Assembly: GCF_002837275.1 (NCBI RefSeq)
Contig: NZ_NXIF01000015.1
Location: forward strand, 1 to 57,577
From: Malaciobacter halophilus
GTDB lineage: Bacteria > Campylobacterota > Campylobacteria > Campylobacterales > Arcobacteraceae
Direction of reading: 5' to 3'
DNA: 57,577 nt
Below, one piece after another: positions 51,373 through 57,577 of the stretch. The translations under genes and the position numbers were made by a program. The notes under the pieces were generated by a model. The model worked only from the letters and a program-made list of their open reading frames with translations. It was not told the DNA's origin and did no database searches. Position 1 is the first letter of the stretch, and the number at the start of each line of letters is the position of its first letter.

Positions 51373-53217
51373 ATGAGAAAAAAGTTTACTTTTCAGTATT
51401 TGCTTATAGGTGTAGTTTTAACTATTTTAGTTACTACTTTAAGTCTTTATAATTTAAGAAATACAAATTTAAAGTCTTCTATTCAAAATGCACAAGTTAT
51501 TGCAAATGTAGTAAAAAGTGGTCTTACTTCTCATATGATTAACGGAAACATGAACCAAGTTGATACTTTTATTAACTCAGTAGCAAGTATGAAAAATATT
51601 GAAGAGCTTTGGTTAATTAGAAGTGATTTAGTAAAAAAACAGTTTGGAAAAGAAGAGCTTAGAAAACCAAAAGATGAAATTGATGTAAAAGCTATAAAAA
51701 CGGGCGAGTTACAGTATGAACTAAATGAGAGTTTTACTAAAACAAGTATGAGAGTTACTGTTCCTTATACTTCAATTTTAGAAAATGGAATTGACTGTAA
51801 TAAATGTCATAATGTTGAATATGGAGATACTTTAGGTGCAGTTTCATTAAAGATGGATATAAGTGATATTAAGCAAGTTGGTTTAGAAATAACTTATCTT
51901 ACTCCAGTGCTTATTTTAATCTCTATATTTATTATAATTGTTCTTGCTAGAAAAAATAGTGAACACTATATTTTAGTACTTGATAAGCTTGCAAAAAATA
52001 TAAAGCTTGCTATTGCAGGAAGATTTAAAGAAGTACCCCATGAATCTTCAAAAAATAATGAAATGGATGCGTTAATTGATGATTATAATAAATTAATGTC
52101 AACTTTTAGAGATACTTCTTTAGATATTGAAAGAAGACTTCAAGGGTTTATTGGACAAAAAGCAAACTCTTCACATATTAATCCTTTAGAGAAATCAAAA
52201 GATATTATTAAAAACCTTTCAAATTTATATCAGTTTAAAAAAGAGATAGAATTAGATAATACAAAAAATGAAATTTATGAAAGACTTGCACAAGTTTTTA
52301 AAAATCAGTTTGGTATTAAAAATTTTGCTTTTTTTGAGATTGATTATAGTAAAAATAAGATGAGTATTGAAAAGACTGTTGGAAATAGTCTTTACTGCAA
52401 ACATAACATATCTGAAGAACCAGAGCTTTGTAGATGTGCAAGAACAAAAAATGATGTAGTATCAGTAGATTATCATGATAGTTGTCCATATTTTCAAAAA
52501 GATGATAAGTTTCATTACTGTTTAAATGTAGAAATTAGCAAAAATGTATATTTGATTATAAATTTTATTTGTGATTCAAAAATTCAATTAGAAGAGTTAA
52601 AAGATAAAATCTCTTTTGTAAAAAGTTATATAAATGAAGCAGCCCCTTCAATTGAAGTTAAAATTTCAATGAACGCTTTACAAGAATCAGCTTTTGAAGA
52701 TGGATTAACAGGTTTATATAATAGAAAGTTTTTAGATGAACATACTAAAAAACTTGTTCCTCAAACAAGAAGAGAAAATCTAAATATAGGTGTACTTTTA
52801 CTTGATATGGATCATTTTAAAGCAGTAAATGATGAGTATGGACATGATATAGGGGATAAAGTTTTAAAAGAACTAGCTAGAATATTAAATGAATCAGTAA
52901 GAGAATCAGACTTAATAATCAGATATGGTGGAGAAGAGTTTATTGTTTTATTAGTCGGAGTAAATAGTGAAGAAGATGCTTTAAATGTTGCTAAAAAAAT
53001 AGCAAAAAAAGTAAGAGAAAATGAGATAGATGTTTATGCAGGAAATAAACTTAAAAAAACAGTTAGTATTGGTCTTTCAATGTTTCCTCAAGACTCTACT
53101 TCTCTTGAAGGTGTAATTAAAAATGCAGATATTGCACTTTATGAAGCAAAAAATAGTGGAAGAGATAAAGTAGTAAGATTTCATGAAAGTCAAATAACTA
53201 GTGTAGATTTATTTTAG
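51373..53217 (+). CDS. Diguanylate cyclase with periplasmic haem-c motif and Cys-rich GAF-like domain
   Basis: A 614-residue sensor. Order: membrane helix (8-28); periplasmic domain (29-175) with the c-type haem motif CNKCH (142-146); membrane helix (176-193); HAMP-like linker (195-250); a GAF-like region (about 285-440) with five cysteines between 'SLYCKHNISEEPELCRCARTK' and 'HDSCPYF..KFHYCLNVEI'; GGDEF domain (about 455-610) with an intact RYGGEEF active site and a RESD product-inhibition site five residues before it. It should make cyclic di-GMP in response to redox or ligand signals. The ATG at 51373 is used; the frame is open from 51340. Confidence 0.88.
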   Translation: MRKKFTFQYLLIGVVLTILVTTLSLYNLRNTNLKSSIQNAQVIANVVKSGLTSHMINGNMNQVDTFINSVASMKNIEELWLIRSDLVKKQFGKEELRKPKDEIDVKAIKTGELQYELNESFTKTSMRVTVPYTSILENGIDCNKCHNVEYGDTLGAVSLKMDISDIKQVGLEITYLTPVLILISIFIIIVLARKNSEHYILVLDKLAKNIKLAIAGRFKEVPHESSKNNEMDALIDDYNKLMSTFRDTSLDIERRLQGFIGQKANSSHINPLEKSKDIIKNLSNLYQFKKEIELDNTKNEIYERLAQVFKNQFGIKNFAFFEIDYSKNKMSIEKTVGNSLYCKHNISEEPELCRCARTKNDVVSVDYHDSCPYFQKDDKFHYCLNVEISKNVYLIINFICDSKIQLEELKDKISFVKSYINEAAPSIEVKISMNALQESAFEDGLTGLYNRKFLDEHTKKLVPQTRRENLNIGVLLLDMDHFKAVNDEYGHDIGDKVLKELARILNESVRESDLIIRYGGEEFIVLLVGVNSEEDALNVAKKIAKKVRENEIDVYAGNKLKKTVSIGLSMFPQDSTSLEGVIKNADIALYEAKNSGRDKVVRFHESQITSVDLF

Positions 53218-53227
53218 GTTTTATCAT

Positions 53228-53265
53228 AAGCTTGTAAGTTTACAAAGTTGTAAACCTACAAGCTT
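53228..53265. terminator. Bidirectional terminator
   Basis: An 18-bp stem with one mismatch (53228-53245 with 53248-53265) and a 2-base centre lies between the converging GGDEF and DJ-1 family genes. It contains AAGCTTGTA / TACAAGCTT at its base. Confidence 0.8.
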
Positions 53266-53272
53266 TTATACT

Positions 53273-53836
53273 CTATTTTAAAAGTTCATTAAATTTTGCT
53301 AACCATTGTGGGTGAGCAGGCCATGCAGCTGCTGTAACTAGATTTTTATCTACTAGTGCATCTTCAAAACCTATATCTTTCCATGTTCCACCATTTAAGT
53401 TTAAATCAGGAGCACAAGCTGGATAACAAGAACAAGTTTTCCCTTCAACAATATTTGCTGCTACTAAAACTTGAATACCATGACAAATTGATGCAATAGG
53501 TTTATTTTGAGAATTGAAATTTTTTACTATTTCAAGTACTCTTTGATTTAATCTAATATATTCAGGAGCTCTTCCTCCTGGAACAACTAAAGCATCATAA
53601 CTATTTTCATCTACTTCATCAAAAGTTGCATTTAATGTAAAGTTATGTCCTGGTTTTTCTGTATATGTTTGGTCACCTTCAAAATCATGGATTGCAGTCT
53701 TTATTTGTTCGCCTGCTTTTTTATCAGGGCAAACTACATCTACTTTATGTCCTAACATAAGTAAACATTGAAAAGGTACCATAAGCTCATAATCTTCTAC
53801 AAAATCTCCTGCTAAAACTAAAATTTTCTTTGACAT
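53273..53836 (-). CDS. DJ-1/PfpI family protein
   Basis: A 187-residue class I glutamine amidotransferase-like protein. The nucleophile elbow is '[12 protein letters not shown]' (Cys118-His119), with a Glu typical of the family in the N-terminal 'FVEDYE'. Members act as glyoxalase III/deglycase-like or stress proteins; the substrate is unknown. AAAAGGAG precedes the ATG. Confidence 0.9.
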   Translation of the reverse strand: MSKKILVLAGDFVEDYELMVPFQCLLMLGHKVDVVCPDKKAGEQIKTAIHDFEGDQTYTEKPGHNFTLNATFDEVDENSYDALVVPGGRAPEYIRLNQRVLEIVKNFNSQNKPIASICHGIQVLVAANIVEGKTCSCYPACAPDLNLNGGTWKDIGFEDALVDKNLVTAAAWPAHPQWLAKFNELLK

Positions 53837-53896
53837 AATTTTCTCCTTTTATTTGATTAGAAAATAGTATAAAAAAGAGTATTTAATATTAAAACT

Positions 53897-54118
53897 CTAT
53901 TTTATAACTCTTACTTCTTTTATAAATTTATCCATTCCATAAGCATCTGAAATGATAAAAACTATCTCATTTTCGCTTATGATTGCTTTCCCTTTTGCAA
54001 GCTCCACTCTATCCTCAGCATTATAATAATCTCTCTCAATATATTGAATAGTATAGATTTCATTCTCTTTAATTTCCATATTCTTCAATTCAGCTTGAGT
54101 GTGTGGTATAAACTCCAT
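53897..54118 (-). CDS. Small conserved-type hypothetical protein
   Basis: A 73-residue acidic protein with no recognised domain; the sequence suggests a small beta-rich fold ('NEIYTIQYIERDYYNAEDRVELAKGKAII'). The ATG has AGGAGAA upstream, immediately next to a 12-bp inverted repeat. Confidence 0.65.
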   Translation of the reverse strand: MEFIPHTQAELKNMEIKENEIYTIQYIERDYYNAEDRVELAKGKAIISENEIVFIISDAYGMDKFIKEVRVIK

Positions 54119-54126
54119 AATTCTCC

Positions 54127-54155
54127 TTTTACCATAATGACAAATTATGGTAAAA
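54127..54155. repeat. 12-bp perfect inverted repeat
   Basis: TTTTACCATAAT (54127-54138) and ATTATGGTAAAA (54144-54155) with the 5-base centre GACAA lie between the divergent 73-aa gene and the YitT gene, directly next to the former's ribosome binding site. It could be an operator for both or an RNA hairpin in the leader. Confidence 0.6.
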
Positions 54156-54208
54156 TAATGTTTATAGTCTTCTTATAAAAGTACTATAATTTTACTATTA
54201 GGAGAAGT

Positions 54209-55054
54209 ATGGATATATTTTACTTAAAAGGTGAACTTAAAAACTATTTTTTTATTTTATTTGGTTCTATTATTTTAGCTTTAGGTGTTGTTTGGTTTTT
54301 TATACCAAATGAGATTATTACAGGCGGTACAGCAGGTTTAGCACTTCTTTTACATTATGTAAGTTCATATAGTGTAGGTTTTTGGATGGTTGCTGTAAAT
54401 CTTCCTTTATTAATTTTTGGAATAAAATTTTTAGGTAAAGCTTTTGCTATTAAAACTATTTTTACCATAATTTTAATATCTGTATTAATTGATATTTTTT
54501 CACAAGTTTTTAAATTACAAGCAATAGTTTATGATACCATCCTAGCTTCAATTTTTGGAGGAATATTAATTGGTATAGGTTTAGCTTTTGTTATAAGAGC
54601 AAACTCATCAGCTGGAGGTTCAACTATTGTTGCAAGAGTAGTATCTTTAAAAACTGAAATTAAACCTGGGCAAGTTATTTTTATTATTGACTTTTTTATC
54701 ATACTTTCATCTTTATTTGTTTTTGATGATACTGCAAAAGTATTATGGAGTGTTGTAAGTATATATATTACTGCAATTACAATTGATAAAATTCTAACTG
54801 GAAATCTAAATAAAAAAGTAGTTCATTTAGTAACTAATGAAGTTGAAAAAATGAGTGATTTGATAAAAGAGCAAATAGGTCCTTATGGGACAATAATTAG
54901 TGGAACAGGCTTATACAATGAAGATAAAAAAATGATTTTAATTGTAATAGAAGTAACAAAATTACAACTATTAAGACAATTAGTACAAGATATTGACCCT
55001 GAAGCTTTTTTGATTATTAGTGAAGCAAATGAAATGCTTGGAAGAGGGCATTGA
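54209..55054 (+). CDS. YitT family membrane protein
   Basis: A 281-residue protein with five to six membrane helices ('ALGVVWFFIPNEIITGGTAGLALLLHY', 'GIGLAFVIRANSSAGGSTIVARVVS') and a C-terminal cytoplasmic DUF2179 domain of about 85 residues ('GPYGTIISGTGLYNEDKKMILIVI'). Function is unknown; some homologues are linked to transport. Confidence 0.88.
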   Translation: MDIFYLKGELKNYFFILFGSIILALGVVWFFIPNEIITGGTAGLALLLHYVSSYSVGFWMVAVNLPLLIFGIKFLGKAFAIKTIFTIILISVLIDIFSQVFKLQAIVYDTILASIFGGILIGIGLAFVIRANSSAGGSTIVARVVSLKTEIKPGQVIFIIDFFIILSSLFVFDDTAKVLWSVVSIYITAITIDKILTGNLNKKVVHLVTNEVEKMSDLIKEQIGPYGTIISGTGLYNEDKKMILIVIEVTKLQLLRQLVQDIDPEAFLIISEANEMLGRGH

Positions 55055-55077
55055 CCTTAAAGTTTAAAACTTTAAGG
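55055..55077. terminator. Bidirectional terminator
   Basis: CCTTAAAGTTT and AAACTTTAAGG, an 11-bp perfect inverted repeat around one base, between the converging YitT and nuclease-family genes. Confidence 0.75.
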
Positions 55078-56038
55078 TTGCTACTACTTGAGCATGGTCT
55101 GATTGTAAAATAGAACCATCTTTGTTTTTCAATAAATGTTCATTAAATAACTTATACTCTAAAACATCTATTTTTTTTGAAACAAAAATATAATCAATAA
55201 TATTTCCTATTGCTTTAAAGTATGAAGTTGGCTCTTTTTTATTTTTTTTGTTTAAAGCTTTTTCATATGAGTCAAATAAATAGTACTCTTTTTTATTCTC
55301 TATTTCTTTGAAAACTTTAAAATTTTCTACATCAAAAAGAGATTTATTTGTTAATATATCTACAATTAAAGAGTTTTGTCTATCATTTAAATCTCCTAAA
55401 GCAATAATAAAATCATTTTCATTTAAGTTTTTAATAATATCAAATGCAAGATGATATGCCTCAGCAACTCTTTGCTTTAGTGCTTTTGCGTTAAGATTAT
55501 TAATAGCATAGATTGATTTTTCAAGTTTTAAGTTTATATTTGTTGTCTTTTCAAATTTATATTCATACTCATTTAATCTATTTGATTTAAGATGAAATAC
55601 ATAAGTTAATAACTCTTTATTTTTAATTTTTATTTTTGCTTTTATTGGAAGTCGTGAAAAATAGAAAGACTCTTTTATATCAAGTAATTTTAAAACACTT
55701 TCATTTATTTGTAAACTGCTAATTTGTGTTATTTCATATTTTGATGCAAGTGCAACAGTTGTAGTAATAAAAACTTTGCTATTATTTTTATCTTTTTTAG
55801 CAAAATCTACTATTTTAAAATATTTAAAACCTACTTGTTTTGTCAACTCTTCTAAGGCCTCATGGGAAAATACCTCTTGAAAAGCAACTATGTCACAATC
55901 CATTTTAAGTAACTGTTTTTTGATAAATTCTGTTTTTTCTTCCCACTGTTCTTTTGTAAATCTATCTTTTTTAATATACCAAGAAAAAGGAGGTTGTACA
56001 AATTGGAAAAGATTAAATGTTCCTACTTTTATATTCAT
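55064..56038 (-). CDS. Endonuclease/exonuclease/phosphatase family protein
   Basis: A 324-residue protein of the EEP (DNase I-like) superfamily. 'VGTFNLFQF' holds the first conserved Asn, 'CDIVAFQEVFS' the metal-binding Glu, 'FIALGDLNDRQ' the Asp/Asn pair and 'LQSDHAQVVATL' the catalytic His. No signal peptide is visible. It could act on nucleic acid or phosphoesters. Confidence 0.85.
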   Translation of the reverse strand: MNIKVGTFNLFQFVQPPFSWYIKKDRFTKEQWEEKTEFIKKQLLKMDCDIVAFQEVFSHEALEELTKQVGFKYFKIVDFAKKDKNNSKVFITTTVALASKYEITQISSLQINESVLKLLDIKESFYFSRLPIKAKIKIKNKELLTYVFHLKSNRLNEYEYKFEKTTNINLKLEKSIYAINNLNAKALKQRVAEAYHLAFDIIKNLNENDFIIALGDLNDRQNSLIVDILTNKSLFDVENFKVFKEIENKKEYYLFDSYEKALNKKNKKEPTSYFKAIGNIIDYIFVSKKIDVLEYKLFNEHLLKNKDGSILQSDHAQVVATLKF

Positions 56039-56108
56039 AATGAAATTTTACTATATTAACTTTAAACTAAAAAATCTTAGTTATACTTCATTCTTAAAAG
56101 GAGATGTT

Positions 56109-56480
56109 ATGGATACTATTACATTAGATTATATTGATGTTTTTGATGATAATAAACAAAAGAAGTTGTGTTTTTCAAAAGATTTGTTACAAGAAAATAT
56201 AAATATCTCTTCTTTATTTGTTTTAAGAGTTGATGGAGAGTCTATGCAACCTGTTATAAATCATAAGGCTTTAGTTGTTGCTGATTTATCTCAAAAGGAT
56301 ATAATCAATAATAAGATTTATATACTCTATTATGAAAATAGATTATGGGTAAAAAAAGCAGTTATAAAAGATAACAAAACAGTCTTTGAATCAATAAATG
56401 ATGACTATAAACATCTTGTTTATGATATTAGTGATGTTCATGTAGTAGCAAAGGTTTTATTAACCTTTACTAAATTTTAG
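56109..56480 (+). CDS. Stand-alone S24/LexA-type peptidase domain
   Basis: A 123-residue protein that is only the C-terminal protease domain of LexA/CI-like proteins: 'LRVDGESMQPVINHKALVV' carries the nucleophile Ser45 and 'NRLWVKKAVI' the general-base Lys82. There is no helix-turn-helix N-terminal domain. The ATG at 56109 has AAAAGGAG upstream, which rules out the longer open frame from 55890 that runs through the divergent gene. It could be a self-processing remnant, a regulator partner or a signal-peptidase-like enzyme. Confidence 0.85.
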   Translation: MDTITLDYIDVFDDNKQKKLCFSKDLLQENINISSLFVLRVDGESMQPVINHKALVVADLSQKDIINNKIYILYYENRLWVKKAVIKDNKTVFESINDDYKHLVYDISDVHVVAKVLLTFTKF

Positions 56481-56650
56481 TTTTTTTCATCTGCTTCTTT
56501 TAATAAAGTTATAGCATCAATGAACTTTTGCTTCTCTTCTTCACTCATATCTTCAATTTGATTTATTTGCTCTTTTATCTCTTCATTTGGTAACTCTTTT
56601 AACATAGGAATTACCATTTTCATAAATTCATTAATTTCATTTTCTGTCAT
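56477..56650 (-). CDS. Small acidic helical protein
   Basis: A 57-residue protein beginning MTENEINEFMKMVIPMLKEL and ending LLKEADEKN, predicted almost entirely helical and very acidic. The ATG has AAAAAAGG 6 bases upstream. It converges with the S24 gene, overlapping by 4 bases. No family is recognised, but the good ribosome binding site and clean composition support a real gene. Confidence 0.6.
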   Translation of the reverse strand: MTENEINEFMKMVIPMLKELPNEEIKEQINQIEDMSEEEKQKFIDAITLLKEADEKN

Positions 56651-56693
56651 AATTAGCCTTTTTTCATATTATATTTAAAAATAGTAAAGTTTA

Positions 56694-57577
56694 CTATACT
56701 AAATTTGTAAGAATATCAAAACATAATATAACTTGATTTTCATTGATATTAATAACTTTAGAGTAAGTTCTACACATATTACCTGTTGCTTTTGATATAT
56801 ATTTTTGACTTAAGAACTCTTTTGTTTTAGACTCTTTAGTCATATAGTAATACTCTTTTAGATTGTGATTGTCATTGTGTTTTGAGGCTTGATAAAATCT
56901 ATTATGAATATTAGCAATTAAAGTATCATTTATTTGATTACCAGATGTAAAGTCAATTAGATAAATAGCTTCAATATTACTATTTTCTTTAAGGACAAGT
57001 TGAAGTTTTTCAAAACAAAACTCTTGTTCTTGAGAGATTAGTTTTACAGCATCTTTGGTAAGATGTTGCATCTTTTTTAAAATTGATTGTTTTGTTTTTA
57101 TATGTTTTTTTATTACATTTTTGTATTCAATACCAATTTTATTTATTTTACCAAAAAGTTTATTTTCGCAAATTTTATATAGATTTTCAATTGGTTTTTC
57201 AAAATAAAACCCTTGATAAATATCAATATGAGTTTTCATACATAATAAAATCTCTTCTTTTGTTTCAACTCCTTCTGCTAGTGTTAAAGCACCTATTTTA
57301 TTTGAAATATCTACTATTGATTTTAATATTGATGTATTAATATAGTTATTTTGTATATTTGAGATTAAACTTCTATCTATTTTTACTATATCTGGTTTAA
57401 TTATTGCTAATCTATCAAAACTTGAATATCCTGTCCCAAAATCATCAATTGCAATAATAAAGCCTAAATTTTTATATTTTTGACAAAAAATATTTAATGC
57501 ATTTATATCACAAATAGTATCTTCTTTTATCTCTAAAACAATATTATTCTTATTTATATTTAAAGTTTCAACTTCTT
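56694..57577 (-). CDS. EAL-domain cyclic di-GMP phosphodiesterase, C-terminal part (cut by window end)
   Basis: About 294 codons are visible; the 5' end is beyond 57577. Conserved EAL segments are 'IAIDDFGTGYSS', 'KIDRSLI' and 'LAEGVETKEEI', then 'HIDIYQGFYFEKPIE' closing the EAL domain. A following domain of about 160 residues ends with 'KYISKATGNMCRTYSKVI' and resembles a PAS/Cache-like sensor fold, as in YkuI, where it follows the EAL domain. An internal ATG at 57239 lies within the EAL domain and is not the start. It would hydrolyse cyclic di-GMP. Confidence 0.85.
   Translation of the reverse strand, partial: EVETLNINKNNIVLEIKEDTICDINALNIFCQKYKNLGFIIAIDDFGTGYSSFDRLAIIKPDIVKIDRSLISNIQNNYINTSILKSIVDISNKIGALTLAEGVETKEEILLCMKTHIDIYQGFYFEKPIENLYKICENKLFGKINKIGIEYKNVIKKHIKTKQSILKKMQHLTKDAVKLISQEQEFCFEKLQLVLKENSNIEAIYLIDFTSGNQINDTLIANIHNRFYQASKHNDNHNLKEYYYMTKESKTKEFLSQKYISKATGNMCRTYSKVININENQVILCFDILTNLV

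Noticed and set aside
55890-56108. Longer N-terminal extension of the S24 peptidase gene
   Set aside because: The extension runs through the start of the divergent EEP gene and has no motif, whereas the ATG at 56109 has a strong ribosome binding site.
1-57577. CRISPR arrays, insertion sequences, integrases, tRNA or rRNA genes
   Set aside because: No regularly spaced repeats, transposase or integrase motifs, or cloverleaf sequences were seen on either strand.

Overview
The window is AT-rich (about 70% A+T by eye), gene-dense, and reads as the chromosome of a Campylobacterota bacterium, most likely in the Arcobacteraceae (inference from gene content and codon bias: a FdhABC with a small Tat partner, TupABC, DUF4153, DUF3010, a haem-c GGDEF protein, a YedF-like protein). 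No rRNA, tRNA, CRISPR array, insertion sequence or prophage is visible. About two thirds of the window is devoted to formate, molybdenum/tungsten, selenium and hydrogen metabolism.

Region 1 (1-5971): a periplasmic, quinone-linked formate dehydrogenase operon (TorD-like chaperone, small Tat protein, selenocysteine-containing FdhA, FdhB, cytochrome b FdhC), closed by a rho-independent terminator. Region 2 (6022-19437): an unbroken same-strand run of 17 genes with overlaps or very short gaps: fdhD, a Cys-repeat protein, a ModE-type DNA-binding domain, a degenerate NifS-like protein, moeA, tupABC, a wtpA-type binding protein with its ATPase and permease, tonB, a BtuCD/MolBC-type ABC importer with binding protein, a TiaS-like DDTD protein and a small Cys protein. 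A TonB-dependent receptor converges on its end (19461-21398). I read this as a metal-cofactor assimilation island feeding the three formate dehydrogenases; the outer-membrane/TonB part is a hypothesis.

Region 3 (22294-38773): a Crp/Fnr regulator whose recognition helix resembles that of CooA is divergent from a formate hydrogenlyase operon: Sec-containing FdhF, HyfA, B, C, E, F, G, H, I, a HycH-like protein, HycI protease, FocA channel and a second Sec-containing FdhF. The 404-bp divergent region has two perfect TGTCA-N6-TGACA palindromes exactly 105 bp apart, the proximal one centred 41.5 bp upstream of the predicted start. All three formate dehydrogenase genes contain an in-frame UGA followed at an identical distance by a 5-bp stem with a GGTNT loop, the bacterial SECIS. 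A YedF-like selenium-associated gene follows.

Region 4 (38823-57577): ordinary chromosomal genes: DUF4153 membrane protein, NagZ-like glycosidase, EF-hand protein, methyltransferase, a double-cubane-cluster/2-hydroxyacyl-CoA-dehydratase-like protein with its activase, DUF711 protein, DsbA-like thioredoxin, efflux-like protein, DUF3010, flavin oxidoreductase, KefB-like antiporter, a haem-c/Cys-rich GGDEF protein, DJ-1 family protein, YitT, a nuclease/phosphatase family protein, an S24 peptidase domain without a DNA-binding domain, a 57-aa protein and the C-terminal part of an EAL protein cut by the window edge. Convergent gene pairs are typically separated by compact bidirectional terminators.
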